A stretch of DNA of 64,000 nucleotides from DATARH01 sp963789255 (GTDB lineage Bacteria; Pseudomonadota; Alphaproteobacteria; ATCC43930; CGMCC-115725). Below the pieces are notes generated by a model, which was not told the DNA's origin, made no database searches, and saw only the letters and a list, made by a program, of their open reading frames with translations. The DNA lies in contig CAWBJW010000002.1 in the NCBI GenBank assembly GCA_963789255.1, positions 1,364,001-1,428,000 on the forward strand, written 5' to 3'. The translations under genes and the position numbers were made by a program. Positions 27,996 to 36,755 of the stretch are shown one piece after another (within the stretch, counting starts at the first letter, position 1; every line of letters begins with the position of its first letter).

Positions 27996-28668
27996 GTGCC
28001 GAGCGGCTTTTCAGCCGAGGCCGAGCTGGTCGCCGAGGGCCTCGCCTGCCGGCGCGGCGAGCGGCTGGTGTTTGCCGGGCTCGATTGCCGGCTGCCCGTC
28101 GGCGGGGCCCTGGTGCTGACCGGCAGCAATGGCAGCGGCAAATCGAGCCTGTTGCGCCTCCTCGCCACTCTCTTGACCCCCGCCGCGGGTCGCCTTTCCT
28201 GGGGCGGCGTGCCGGTTGCGCGCGATATCGCGCGGTATCGCGCCCTGCGTCCACTATGTCGGCCATCTCGACGCGACCAAGCTGGCGCTGACCCCGCGCG
28301 AGACGCTGGGCTTCTGGGCGGCGCTGCGCGGGACGCCGGCGCCCGCCATTGACGCGGCGCTGGCCGATTTCGGGCTCGGCGCGGTGGCCGATTGGCCGTG
28401 CCGCTGGCTGTCGGCCGGGCAGCGGCGCCGGCTGGCGCTGGCCCGGCTGATCGCATCCCCGGCGCCGATCTGGCTGCTCGATGAGCCGAACGCCGCACTC
28501 GACGGCGATGGCGAGGCACGCCTCGCGGCGGCCGTCGCAACGCATCGCGCGGCGGGCGGCCGGGTGGCGATCGCGACGCACCAGCCGATCATACCCGGCG
28601 CCGCCGCCATCATCGCGCTCGACGATTTTGCCGCGTCGGCGGACGACGCGTTCGCGGCCTTGTGGTGA
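27996..28668 (+). CDS. ccmA: Heme exporter ATP-binding protein CcmA, frameshifted
   Basis: This gene encodes a small ABC ATPase of about 223 residues that drives heme release in the CcmABCD complex. The Walker A motif TGSNGSGKSSL, signature LSAGQRRRLALARL and Walker B IWLLDEP are present. The frame breaks near 28248: removing one base there turns YRALRPLCR into YRAL-VHYVGHLD, the family sequence after the Q-loop region. A GTG at 27996 is the best start. Its stop overlaps the ccmB start (TGATG). Only ccmA and ccmB are here; ccmCDE lie at 20.3-21.8 kb on the other strand. Confidence 0.85.
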
Positions 28669-29345
28669 TGGTTGGGGCGATGGCGCCCTTTGTCGGGCTG
28701 TTTCGCCGCGACCTGCGGCTCGCGTTGCGGCAGGGTGGCGAAATCGGGCTGGTCCTCGGGTTCTTTGTGCTGGCGGTGCTGCTGTTCCCGTTCGGCGTCG
28801 GGCCGGAGCCGGAACTGCTCGGGCGAATCGGCGCCGGGATCATCTGGGTGGCGGCGCTGCTCGCGGCGGTGGTGAGCCTCGATCGCCTGTTCGCGGCCGA
28901 TCACGACGATGGCGGCCTCGATCTGATCGTCCTGTCATCGTCGCCGCTCGAACTTGCCGTGCTCGCCAAGTGCGCGGCGCATTGGGTGACGACCGGCCTG
29001 CCGCTGACCGTGATCAGCCCGGTCCTCGCCGTCTTTGTCGATCTCGACCCGGCGGCGATCCCGGTGCTGATGCTCGGCCTGTTGATCGGGACCCCGGCCC
29101 TAAGCCTGTTGGGGGCGATCGCCGCGGCGCTGACCCTGGGGGCGCGGCGGCCCGGCATCCTTGTCGCCTTGCTGGTGCTGCCGTTCTACCTGCCGCCGCT
29201 GATCTTCGGCACCGGCGCGGTCGAGGCGAGCCTCGCCGCGGAGGGGGCACGCGACCACCTGCTGCTGCTCGGCGCAGTGTCGCTGGCCGCCTTGCCGCTC
29301 GCGCCGCTTGCCGCCGCCGCGGCTCTGCGCCAGGCGCTCGACTGA
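28668..29345 (+). CDS. ccmB: Heme exporter permease CcmB
   Basis: This 225-residue membrane protein has six hydrophobic helices and the CcmB features FRRDLRLALRQGGEIGL near the start, SLDRLFAADHDDGGLDLIVLS and LVLPFYLPPLIFG. It forms the transmembrane part of CcmABCD. An ATG at 28668 shares its first base with the ccmA stop; an ATG at 28680 (APFVGLF) is also possible. No further gene follows on this strand for 6 kb other than in unrelated units; a palindromic repeat lies 60 bases downstream. Confidence 0.92.
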   Translation: MVGAMAPFVGLFRRDLRLALRQGGEIGLVLGFFVLAVLLFPFGVGPEPELLGRIGAGIIWVAALLAAVVSLDRLFAADHDDGGLDLIVLSSSPLELAVLAKCAAHWVTTGLPLTVISPVLAVFVDLDPAAIPVLMLGLLIGTPALSLLGAIAAALTLGARRPGILVALLVLPFYLPPLIFGTGAVEASLAAEGARDHLLLLGAVSLAALPLAPLAAAAALRQALD

Positions 29346-29404
29346 GCGAGGATGAAGCGGGACTGAACGACCTAGTGGTGCGATGCAGACATTTGAAATC
29401 CATT

Positions 29405-29449
29405 TTGTCATTCCGGGTTCGCCGCTCAGCGGCGAACCCGGAATGACAA
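29405..29449. repeat. Perfect 22-bp-arm palindrome (GTCATTCCGGG type)
   Basis: The left arm (29405-29426) and right arm (29428-29449) are exact reverse complements around a single central base. The arm starts TTGTCATTCCGGGTTCGCCG. It lies after ccmB in a 231-base gap that holds nothing else. It may act as a terminator for ccmAB or be a mobile repeat. Confidence 0.9.
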
Positions 29450-29576
29450 TCGGGGTGCTTGTGTCGGAGCCAATCCCCTAAGGCGCGGTGCCCATCCGGC
29501 CGAGGACGCGGCCGTCATTTCCGGGCGCCGGCGCTGGCCGTCAGCCGAACCCGTCAAGAGCGAAAATGCTTAAGTC

Positions 29577-29837
29577 TCAATGCTTCGTTCCGTGGGTATC
29601 GCCCGGCTTGGCATTCAAGGAAACCCACTTCCTAAGGATTGTCAATTTGCGTTCAAGATATTCCTTCTCGATCACGTTAAGTTCTATCTGGCATCTGTAA
29701 TATTCGACGTTGTTGGGGTCGGCTTCCAAGGAATCTACGTATCCTCGATCGGTCTCGAGTTGCAGGTCTATCGACCTGATGTCGCGCTCGCCGTCCCGAA
29801 TTGCGCGATCCAGATACAGCAATAAATCCATCGCCAT
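29577..29837 (-). CDS. Small low-GC helical protein of unknown function
   Basis: This 86-residue protein is almost wholly helical: RDIRSIDLQLETDRGYVDSL and ELNVIEKEYLERKLTILRKW have heptad spacing, suggesting a coiled coil. GAGGGGG lies four bases ahead of the ATG at 29837 (a second ATG is at 29831), which supports a real gene. Its base composition is near 50% GC, clearly below the neighbours, and it has no close partner, so it may be recently acquired. I do not recognise a family. Confidence 0.6.
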   Translation of the reverse strand: MAMDLLLYLDRAIRDGERDIRSIDLQLETDRGYVDSLEADPNNVEYYRCQIELNVIEKEYLERKLTILRKWVSLNAKPGDTHGTKH

Positions 29838-29871
29838 TTACCCCCTCACGAATGTGATGGGCACGCGAAAG

Positions 29872-29895
29872 ACCCGCCGGCTCGCGCCGGCGGGT
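29872..29895 (-). terminator. Hairpin after the porin gene
   Basis: ACCCGCCGGC (29872-29881) pairs perfectly with GCCGGCGGGT (29886-29895) around the loop TCGC. It is about 27 bases past the porin stop on the minus strand, but the T-run is short. Confidence 0.6.
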
Positions 29896-29921
29896 TTCGC
29901 AGAGGGCTTGCTGTCGTCAGA

Positions 29922-31538
29922 TCAGAACGCGACCGCGAACTTGCTGATCAGCGCGTTGACGTTGCCCTTCAGATTGCTGACCACGATGCGATGGCCATAG
30001 ACATATTCAAGGCCGACGGTAACGAAGGGGACCGGGTTCCAGATCAGGTTGGCATGGGTGCTGACGATCTCGGTGTTCAACCCGCACCCGCCGGTGCCCA
30101 GTTGCGCCGCCGACCCAGCCGTCAGCGAGAACGCGCAGACCGGGGTGCCGCTCCTGGCCATCGTGTTGATGTCATGATGGTTGATGCCGACGCTGATGTT
30201 GGAGTGGAGGTTGGGCAGCCACCAATGCTGGTAGCCGACTTCGCCGCCCCACTCGACGGTCGGGTCGATCAGCACGTTGGCCCCCGCCGCCGCGGTCGCC
30301 GGGGTCGCCACCGGGTAGTTGGTGACCAGCGCGAAGTTGGTCGAGCCGTTCAGATAGCGGCCAAGCGCGTCGCCATAGGTGAAGTGGAAGATGATGTCGT
30401 CCTTGGCCCAGCCGAACCAGCCGGGCTTCACGTCGCCGCCAAAGTGCACGCCCCAGCCGGAATAGGTGCGGTTGACGAACGCCCCGTCCTTGACCTCCAG
30501 GGCCGGCCGCAGCACCGTGCCGAAATCCATATGGCCCCAGGGCTGCGGGATGTACCACGCCGCCGTCAGGTCAGGCGCCGGCGACTTGGTCGGGTCGACG
30601 GTGCCGGCCGCCAAACTGCCCGACGGCGATGCCAGCGTGGCATCCTGCCCGAGGATGCCGCCGAAGGTCCATACATCGGTCTCGGGCTGTTCGGCCGAGA
30701 CCGACAGCGCGCCGGCGACGCCCCATGGCGCCAACGGCATGGTGTAGCGGACCTGCGGGATGCGGACGACGCCGGGCTCGCCGACGTTGCCGCCGAAGTC
30801 GAGGGTCTCGCCGTTGGCGTCAGGATCGGAGAAGTTCGAGTTCGCCTGGCCGGCGAGGAACCCGCCCAACGTGGCGTAGGCGAACCTGAGGCGCGGCGCC
30901 AGATTGTCGGAGACCGAGGTCGGGTTGCCGCCGCCCGGAATAAAAGCGGTCGAGCCGGCCCAGTCGAACTCCATGAAGGTGCGCGCCTCGCCCCAGGCGG
31001 TCGGGGTGCGGGTCTCGACGTTCATCTTCGATTCCCGCGGGCTCTGCCCGAAGATCGAGGTGCTGCGCGCAAAGGCCGCCCCGGCGATGGCGCTTCCCGG
31101 CCTGTTGATGGTGAGCGGCGCCGCCGGGATCTGGCCGTTGTCGCCGACCGTCGTATTCCAAACGGTGCCTTGGCTCGCGTTGCCGCCGTTGAAGTAGTAG
31201 TCGGCGATTTCCGTGATCACACCGCCGACCCGGATCGAGGTGTCGGTGCCCGGGATCAGGAACGAGCGCGGGAAGCTGCCGGCGAGGCTCGGCTTCCCGG
31301 CCGCCGGGCCGCCGCCGAGCGGCGGGTAGACCCCGGCGCCCGGAACGCCGCCGGTATAGCCGCCGCCCGCACTCGGGATCTGCGCCAGCTGGTCGAGACG
31401 CTGCTGGAGGAGCTGGTTGTTGGCGCGCAAATCTGTCAATTCGTCGGCCTTGGCCGCCGGCAGGCCCGCCAGCAGCGCAATCGTCGCGGTCATCCCGCCG
31501 AGCGCCGCCATGGTGGCGATAGTCCGCTTTCTGATCAT
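29922..31538 (-). CDS. Outer-membrane porin (DcaP-like)
   Basis: This 538-residue protein has a signal peptide (residues 1-31, cut near PAAKA-DE), a short coiled-coil segment (LTDLRANNQLLQQRLDQL), and then a long beta-rich region with alternating aromatic strands that ends in SKFAVAF, an outer-membrane barrel ending. The N-terminal coiled coil followed by a barrel is typical of DcaP-like trimeric porins. GGGGGAG precedes the ATG at 31538. The preferred solute is unknown. A 280-base untranslated region lies upstream, with no gene visible. Confidence 0.82.
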   Translation of the reverse strand: MIRKRTIATMAALGGMTATIALLAGLPAAKADELTDLRANNQLLQQRLDQLAQIPSAGGGYTGGVPGAGVYPPLGGGPAAGKPSLAGSFPRSFLIPGTDTSIRVGGVITEIADYYFNGGNASQGTVWNTTVGDNGQIPAAPLTINRPGSAIAGAAFARSTSIFGQSPRESKMNVETRTPTAWGEARTFMEFDWAGSTAFIPGGGNPTSVSDNLAPRLRFAYATLGGFLAGQANSNFSDPDANGETLDFGGNVGEPGVVRIPQVRYTMPLAPWGVAGALSVSAEQPETDVWTFGGILGQDATLASPSGSLAAGTVDPTKSPAPDLTAAWYIPQPWGHMDFGTVLRPALEVKDGAFVNRTYSGWGVHFGGDVKPGWFGWAKDDIIFHFTYGDALGRYLNGSTNFALVTNYPVATPATAAAGANVLIDPTVEWGGEVGYQHWWLPNLHSNISVGINHHDINTMARSGTPVCAFSLTAGSAAQLGTGGCGLNTEIVSTHANLIWNPVPFVTVGLEYVYGHRIVVSNLKGNVNALISKFAVAF

Positions 31539-31834
31539 TGCTCCCCCAAGCGTCAAAAGTTGCGGTTAGCCGCGCCCCCCGCGTTCCCTCCCTGTGGGAC
31601 ACGAGGCGAGGGGCGAAGAACACGCGTTCCTCTCGCCTAATGATATTGCACGCATCGCGGCGATCAAGCGCCCATCGCTAACGTCGTGGTGTTTTCGTCT
31701 CAGGCGTGGCGAGACTGCAACACGCCCTTATATCACATTGAAATCACGGGAGAAAATCTACGCCCTCGGTGAATTGAGGGGGATGACCGCGAGCAGCCCA
31801 GCGCAACAGCTGGTTCGCCCGGTACGCGAGCCGC

Positions 31835-32449
31835 CTAAAACTTGAAGCCGAGCCGGGCTCCCGCGCTGGTTATGCCGGCGTTGCGCGGGGCGAGGTTGGC
31901 GTTCGAGATGTGATCGAGGAGCGCCGAAATGCTGATCGTCGGCGTTATCTGATAGCCGAGCTCGGCACTCTCGCGGAACAGCACCGGCGACCCCAGCAGC
32001 TTGCGGCCGGGCGGCGGCCTCGAATTTGCCGTACCCTCGTAACCGTCCTGCACCGCCCCGCCGAGGCTGCCATTGGCGAAGACGCTGCCGCCTGTGCCGA
32101 ACAGGCTCTGGATCAGCGTGAACCCCCAGGTCAGCCCGAAATAGCCGTCGCTGGTATTGCCGGCATCGTTGATGTCGGCGCCGATATGCGGCCGCGGCGA
32201 GCCGATGACGCTCAGAAAACCGGGCGGGGTGAACAGCACCTCGAGGTTGATGTCCTCGCCGCTCTCGACATGATGCGTCAGAAAGCCGACATCGTGGTCG
32301 AGAACGCCGAGCTTGAGCTCGTCGACGATATTTGCCTGCGCCGCCGCAGGGGCGGGGAGCAAGGCGAGGAGGGCGGCGACGCCAAGCGCCCCCACGGAAC
32401 AGGTCCGTGGGCTAAAGGCCCCCGCCGCAGCGATCCGCGAGGTGCTCAT
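31835..32449 (-). CDS. Acyloxyacyl hydrolase (PagL-type lipid A 3-O-deacylase)
   Basis: This 204-residue protein has a signal peptide (cut near PAPAAA-QA) and a beta-barrel of PagL length and pattern. Near the end it has ISALLDHISNANLAPRNAG, with the His-Ser pair of the PagL active site and the conserved Asn, then ends in GARLGFKF. PagL sits in the outer membrane and removes the 3-O acyl chain of lipid A, changing permeability and immune recognition. The ATG at 32449 is chosen over an in-frame TTG three bases upstream. It is monocistronic on this strand. Confidence 0.78.
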   Translation of the reverse strand: MSTSRIAAAGAFSPRTCSVGALGVAALLALLPAPAAAQANIVDELKLGVLDHDVGFLTHHVESGEDINLEVLFTPPGFLSVIGSPRPHIGADINDAGNTSDGYFGLTWGFTLIQSLFGTGGSVFANGSLGGAVQDGYEGTANSRPPPGRKLLGSPVLFRESAELGYQITPTISISALLDHISNANLAPRNAGITSAGARLGFKF

Positions 32450-32550
32450 CAATTTCCGCTATCTCAGAATACGTTTATGCCGACCGTCGAACTCGCCGGC
32501 AGATTACCGCGCCGCAGCGTCGCCCGCCAGCGGATTTGGCGGCATCGGCC

Positions 32551-33192
32551 TCAGCCGAACGGGTTGAGCGCCTTCAGCCACGCCGACCAGCCGTGGCGGC
32601 CGAGCTCGCGCCGCACCACCCGCGAATCGGTCACCCAATTGAGCTGCACCGACCGCCGCTCGCCGCGATGCGGGTAGTGGCCGTGGAATGACCTCGCGCT
32701 GCGCCGGAAGGCGACCATCGTGCCGGCGAGCGGCGCGATCTCCGCGGCGCACTCGGCCAGATCATCGGCCTGGCGCAACAACCGCAGCCGGCCGCCCTCG
32801 ACCTCCCAGACCGGGTTCAGATAAAGCAGGAGGGTGATCAGCTTGGTCGCCGAATCGGTATGGATGCGGCCGTCCTTGCCGTCGCTCTTGCCGCGCACCG
32901 TGATCATCGTCGGGCGCCCGGCGAGATCGATCGCGAATTTCCCCTCGATCGCGCGCCGCAGATCCTGGCCTTCGAGCTCGGCGGCGAACCGGGCGAATGC
33001 CGCCCCGCAACGAAGCGTGCCGAGCGGAAAGCTGCCATGCCGCCGGACCGGCGGAAAATCGGCGAGCAGCGCCGGCAGATGTTCCGCCCGCACGAAATCC
33101 TCGACGATGACGAAGTCGAACGGGTCGCGCTGCAGCGGGGCAGCCTGCAGCCGATCGAGGTCGAGAAGGGTCAAACCGCCTCCGTCGCGCAT
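32551..33192 (-). CDS. 2OG-Fe(II) oxygenase family protein
   Basis: This protein of about 213 residues looks like a non-heme iron, 2-oxoglutarate-dependent oxygenase: an N-terminal lead (DPFDFVIVEDFVRAEHLPAL), the iron ligand pair HTD in GRIHTDSATKLITLLLYLN, and a distal His and Arg in SFHGHYPHRGERRSVQLNW. The last block suggests binding of the 2-oxoglutarate carboxylate. The start at 33192 is the first reasonable ATG but has only a weak ribosome site. Substrate not predictable. It is convergent with nothing nearby and divergent from the ABC transporter genes. Confidence 0.75.
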   Translation of the reverse strand: MRDGGGLTLLDLDRLQAAPLQRDPFDFVIVEDFVRAEHLPALLADFPPVRRHGSFPLGTLRCGAAFARFAAELEGQDLRRAIEGKFAIDLAGRPTMITVRGKSDGKDGRIHTDSATKLITLLLYLNPVWEVEGGRLRLLRQADDLAECAAEIAPLAGTMVAFRRSARSFHGHYPHRGERRSVQLNWVTDSRVVRRELGRHGWSAWLKALNPFG

Positions 33193-33351
33193 TTGTCGCC
33201 GCGCATCATCGCCCGATTTTCGCTGCCGCGCAAACCGGCGGCTGATCGCGGGCGCCGCCCATCTGCCGCCCATTCCCGCGATTTCGCGCTCGCCGCGGCG
33301 CCGGCGCTGGGCTACAGGTAGCCGGCCGCCCGCAACCTTCGGCATGGGGTC

Positions 33352-35088
33352 ATGGAACAGCGCTGGGGTCTGCCCCTCATCGCCTGGCCGTCGCGGCTGC
33401 GCCCCAACGCCTGGGACCTCATTGCGCTGCCGCTGGTGCTGGGGCTGCTCGCGCTCGTCGTCTGGGGCGGCATGGCGATGGGGGCGCGCTATCATGTCGG
33501 CCAGGCGCTGCCGATCAGCCTCGACCCGTGGCATCTGCCGGAGTACGCGCTGCGCACGGTCTTGCGCATGGCCGCTGCGCTCGTCGCCTCGCTGGTCTTC
33601 AGCCTCGTCTATGCCGCGGTCGCGGCCAAGAGCCGGCAGGCCGAAAAGATCATGATCCCGGTGCTCGACATCCTGCAATCGGTGCCGATCCTCGGCTTTC
33701 TGTCGATCACCGTGACCGGCTTCATCGCGCTGTTTCCCGGGCGCCTCCTCGGCGTCGAATGCGCCGCGATCTTCGCGATCTTCACCTCGCAGGCCTGGAA
33801 CATGACGTTCAGCCTGTACCAGTCGCTGCGCACCGTGCCGGTCGAACTGGTCGAGGCGGCGCGGATGTATCACCTCTCCGCCTGGCAACGGTTCTGGCGG
33901 CTCGAAGTGCCGCACGGCATCCCGGCCCTCATTTGGAACATGATGATGTCGGTCTCGGGCGGCTGGTTCTTTGTCGTCGCCTCGGAGGCGATCGTCGTCT
34001 CCGGCCAGACGATCATGCTGCCCGGCATCGGCTCCTACATCGCCACCGCGATCGCCGAGAAGGACCTCGGGGCGATCTTCTACGCCGTCCTGGTCATGCT
34101 GGTGGTGATCCTGCTGTACGACCAGCTGTTGTTCCGGCCGCTCCTGGCGTGGTCGCAAAAGTTCAAGGGCGACCCCGGCGGGGACGAGGACAATGTCCGT
34201 CCGTGGTTCCTGATCGTCATGCAGCGGGCGCGGTTTTTCGACCTGGTGCAGAGGGGGCTCCTGGCGGTCAACCGCGGCGTCGACGGGGTGCTCGCCGCGC
34301 TCAGCCGGGCTCGCCCGGCGCGGCGCGAGACGCGCTCGCCGTCGCGCTTCTACGAGCGGCTCTTCGACGTCATCCTGCTCGGGCTCGCCGGCGGCTCGGT
34401 GGTGTGGATCGTCGACTTCATCTGGCGCGCCGTCCCGCCCGCCGAGATCGGCTGGGTCTTCGTCCTCGGGCTGATCACGGCGATCCGGGTGCTGGTGCTG
34501 ATCGCGATCGCCTCCTTGATCTGGGTCCCGATCGGGGTGTGGATCGGGCTGCGCCCGCGCCTCGCCGACCGGGTCCAGCCGATCGTGCAGTTTCTCGCTG
34601 CCTTCCCGGCCAATCTGTTCTTCCCGATGGCGGTCGTGCTGATCCTGCGGTTCCGGCTCAACACCGAGATCTGGCTGAGCCCGTTGATGATCCTCGGAAC
34701 GCAGTGGTACATCGTCTTCAATGTGATCGGGGGCGCCATCGCGCTACCGGCCGAGCTAAAGCTCGCGGCCAGCAATCTCGGGGTGCGGCGCTGGCTGTGG
34801 TGGCGGCGGATCATGCTGCCGGCGATCTTCCCGGCCTACGTGACCGGCGCCGTCACCGCCGCCGGCGGCTCGTGGAACGCCAGCATCGTCGCCGAGGTCG
34901 TGCAATGGGGAAACACGCGGTTGCAGGCAACCGGGATCGGCGCCTATATCGCGCAACATACCGCCGACGGCGACGCCGCCCGCATCGCGCTGGGGATTTC
35001 CGTCTTGTGCCTCTACGTTCTCGCCTTCAACCGGCTGCTATGGCGCCGGCTCTACGACCTCGCCGCCGAGCGGCTCCGGCTCGACTGA
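33352..35088 (+). CDS. ABC transporter permease with two fused permease domains (NitT/TauT type)
   Basis: This 578-residue membrane protein has two BPD_transp_1-type halves: the first about residues 60-270, the second about 360-570. Each has the EAA-like loop, as VELVEAARMYHLSAWQRFW and ELKLAASNLGVRRWLWWRRI. Two-domain fusion of this kind occurs in the nitrate/sulfonate/taurine/bicarbonate group. The ATPase gene follows ten bases after the stop, so they form an operon. No periplasmic binding-protein gene is present in the window. Substrate unknown, likely a small anion. Confidence 0.87.
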   Translation: MEQRWGLPLIAWPSRLRPNAWDLIALPLVLGLLALVVWGGMAMGARYHVGQALPISLDPWHLPEYALRTVLRMAAALVASLVFSLVYAAVAAKSRQAEKIMIPVLDILQSVPILGFLSITVTGFIALFPGRLLGVECAAIFAIFTSQAWNMTFSLYQSLRTVPVELVEAARMYHLSAWQRFWRLEVPHGIPALIWNMMMSVSGGWFFVVASEAIVVSGQTIMLPGIGSYIATAIAEKDLGAIFYAVLVMLVVILLYDQLLFRPLLAWSQKFKGDPGGDEDNVRPWFLIVMQRARFFDLVQRGLLAVNRGVDGVLAALSRARPARRETRSPSRFYERLFDVILLGLAGGSVVWIVDFIWRAVPPAEIGWVFVLGLITAIRVLVLIAIASLIWVPIGVWIGLRPRLADRVQPIVQFLAAFPANLFFPMAVVLILRFRLNTEIWLSPLMILGTQWYIVFNVIGGAIALPAELKLAASNLGVRRWLWWRRIMLPAIFPAYVTGAVTAAGGSWNASIVAEVVQWGNTRLQATGIGAYIAQHTADGDAARIALGISVLCLYVLAFNRLLWRRLYDLAAERLRLD

Positions 35089-35098
35089 AAGGCGCGCC

Positions 35099-36433
35099 AT
35101 GAGCGGTCTCATCGTCACCGAGCGCCCCGCCGCGAAATCGGGCATAGCGCCGCTGTTGCGCGCCACCGCGATGTGCAAGACCTACCGCACCCCGGACCGC
35201 ACCGGGCGGCTGGTGCTCGATCGGCTGGATTTCACGCTGCATGACGGCGAGATCGTCGCGGTCCTCGGCAAATCGGGCTCCGGCAAATCGACCTTTCTGC
35301 GCATCCTCGCCGGGCTCATTCCCGCGAGCGAAGGCCGGGTCGAGTATCGCGGGGCGCTGGTCAGCAGCCCGGTGCAGGGCGTCGCGATGGTGTTTCAGAG
35401 TTTCGCGCTGTTTCCCTGGCTCACCGTCCTCGGCAATGTCGAACTGGGTCTTGAAGCGCAGGGCGTCTCCGCCGCCGAGCGGCGGCGGCGCGCGGTCGAC
35501 GCAATCGACGTGATCGGCCTTGACGGTTTCGAGAGCGCCTATCCGAAGGAACTCTCCGGCGGCATGCGGCAACGCGTCGGCTTTGCCCGCGCGCTCGTCG
35601 TCAACCCCGATATCCTGCTGCTCGACGAGCCGTTCTCGCAGCTCGACGTGTTGACCGCGGAGACCTTGCGCAACGACCTCGCCGAATTGTGGCAGCAACA
35701 CCGGATCCCGACCAAGGGAATCCTGATGGTTTCGCACAACATCGAGGAGGCGGTCGAGATGGCCGACCGCATCCTCATTTTCAGCAGCGACCCCGGCCGG
35801 ATCAGCGCCGAGGTGCCGGTTGCACTGGCGCAGCCGCGGGCCCCTGACAGCGCGCCGTTTCGCCAGATCGTCGATCAGGTCTACACGCTGTTGACGGCGG
35901 TGCCCGGGCGCGACGGAAGGCGCGGCGCCAAGCCCGAGCCGATCGGCCTTGGCTACCGCCTGCCCGATGCCGCCGTGCAGCAGCTCTCGGGGTTGATCGA
36001 GCGTCTGACCGAGGAACCCTATCGCGGGCGCGCCGACCTGCCGCATCTGGCCGATGAGGAGAATCTGGTGGTCGATGAGCTGTTCCCGCTGATCGACGGG
36101 CTGCAGCTCCTGGGGCTCGCCCATGTCAGCGGTGGCGATATCGAGCTGACCGCGGCCGGCCGCGTCTATGCCGATGCCGACATGCTGGCTCGCAAGCAGA
36201 TGTTCGCCGATGCGTTGTTGAAGCACGTGCCGCTCGCCGCCCACATCCGCCGCGTCCTCGATGAACGGCCAGGCCACCGCGCGCCCGCCGCCCGCTTCCT
36301 GCGCGAACTCGAGGATCATTTGTCCGAGGAGGAGGCCGAGCGCGTGCTCGATACCGTGATCAACTGGGGCCGCCACGCCGAGATCTTTGCCTACGATTAC
36401 GATGACGAGGTCCTCAGCCTGGAGAATTTTTGA
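35099..36433 (+). CDS. ABC transporter ATP-binding protein with AAA-associated C-terminal domain
   Basis: This 444-residue ATPase has Walker A GKSGSGKST, Q-loop MVFQSFALF, signature LSGGMRQR, Walker B ILLLDEPF and switch His in VSHNIEEA, in the NitT/TauT ATPase subtype. After residue 260 it carries an extra region of about 180 residues (DQVYTLLTAVPGRDG onward, with AERVLDTVINWGRHAEIFAYD near the end) of the AAA-associated type seen in some transporters of this group. It probably regulates the ATPase. Operon partner: the fused permease upstream. Confidence 0.88.
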   Translation: MSGLIVTERPAAKSGIAPLLRATAMCKTYRTPDRTGRLVLDRLDFTLHDGEIVAVLGKSGSGKSTFLRILAGLIPASEGRVEYRGALVSSPVQGVAMVFQSFALFPWLTVLGNVELGLEAQGVSAAERRRRAVDAIDVIGLDGFESAYPKELSGGMRQRVGFARALVVNPDILLLDEPFSQLDVLTAETLRNDLAELWQQHRIPTKGILMVSHNIEEAVEMADRILIFSSDPGRISAEVPVALAQPRAPDSAPFRQIVDQVYTLLTAVPGRDGRRGAKPEPIGLGYRLPDAAVQQLSGLIERLTEEPYRGRADLPHLADEENLVVDELFPLIDGLQLLGLAHVSGGDIELTAAGRVYADADMLARKQMFADALLKHVPLAAHIRRVLDERPGHRAPAARFLRELEDHLSEEEAERVLDTVINWGRHAEIFAYDYDDEVLSLENF

Positions 36434-36493
36434 CATGGCTCAAGATCCCGTCACCCCTGACCGAGCCGATCCGGGTCTCGGGCCGAGGCGCGA

Positions 36494-36610
36494 TGCGTCC
36501 TTCGAGACGGCGCTTTGCGCCTCCTCAGGATGACGGTAAGGTATTGTTGTCACATAGAGATTTTCGTCATCCTGAGGAGCACCCCGCAGGGGTGCGTCTC
36601 GAAGGACGCA
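36494..36610. repeat. Long inverted repeat (CGTCCTTCGAGACG type)
   Basis: Part of a 322-base gene-free stretch (36434-36755). TGCGTCCTTCGAGACG, at 36494 onward, and CCTCAGGATGACG at its inner end pair with CGTCATCCTGAGG and CGTCTCGAAGGACGCA at 36565-36610. A middle section of the two arms differs. This word is a common dispersed element in alphaproteobacteria and may end the ABC transporter operon. Confidence 0.85.
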
Positions 36611-36642
36611 GTATGCCAATGCAGAACTCTGGGGTCCGATCC

Positions 36643-36656
36643 CCCGCTTTCGCGGG
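36643..36656 (-). repeat. Short hairpin repeat (CCCGCGAAAGCGGG type)
   Basis: CCCGC and GCGGG flank the loop TTTC, within the longer word ATCCCCCGCTTTCGCGGGAA. This is another common alphaproteobacterial intergenic hairpin, placed 33 bases after the long inverted repeat and before ribA. Confidence 0.75.
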
Positions 36657-36755
36657 AATGACCGTAGAATGCGGGCGGCGAGGGCAGTCATGCGCAGGAG
36701 GCGGGTGGCGCACCGCCTGTTGCGGCTTATGATGGCGGCGAGCAAGAGGTGAGGC

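Noticed and set aside
29580..29825. Plus-strand 81-codon frame opposite the low-GC small gene
   Set aside because: It has no ribosome site, whereas the minus-strand frame has GAGGGGG before its ATG.
29991..31640. Open frame of 549 codons opposite the porin gene
   Set aside because: Rich in Arg, Gly and Ala with no recognisable domain; an antisense shadow of the porin.
36434..36755. FMN riboswitch ahead of ribA
   Set aside because: The gap is filled by palindromic repeats and none of the conserved RFN elements is visible.
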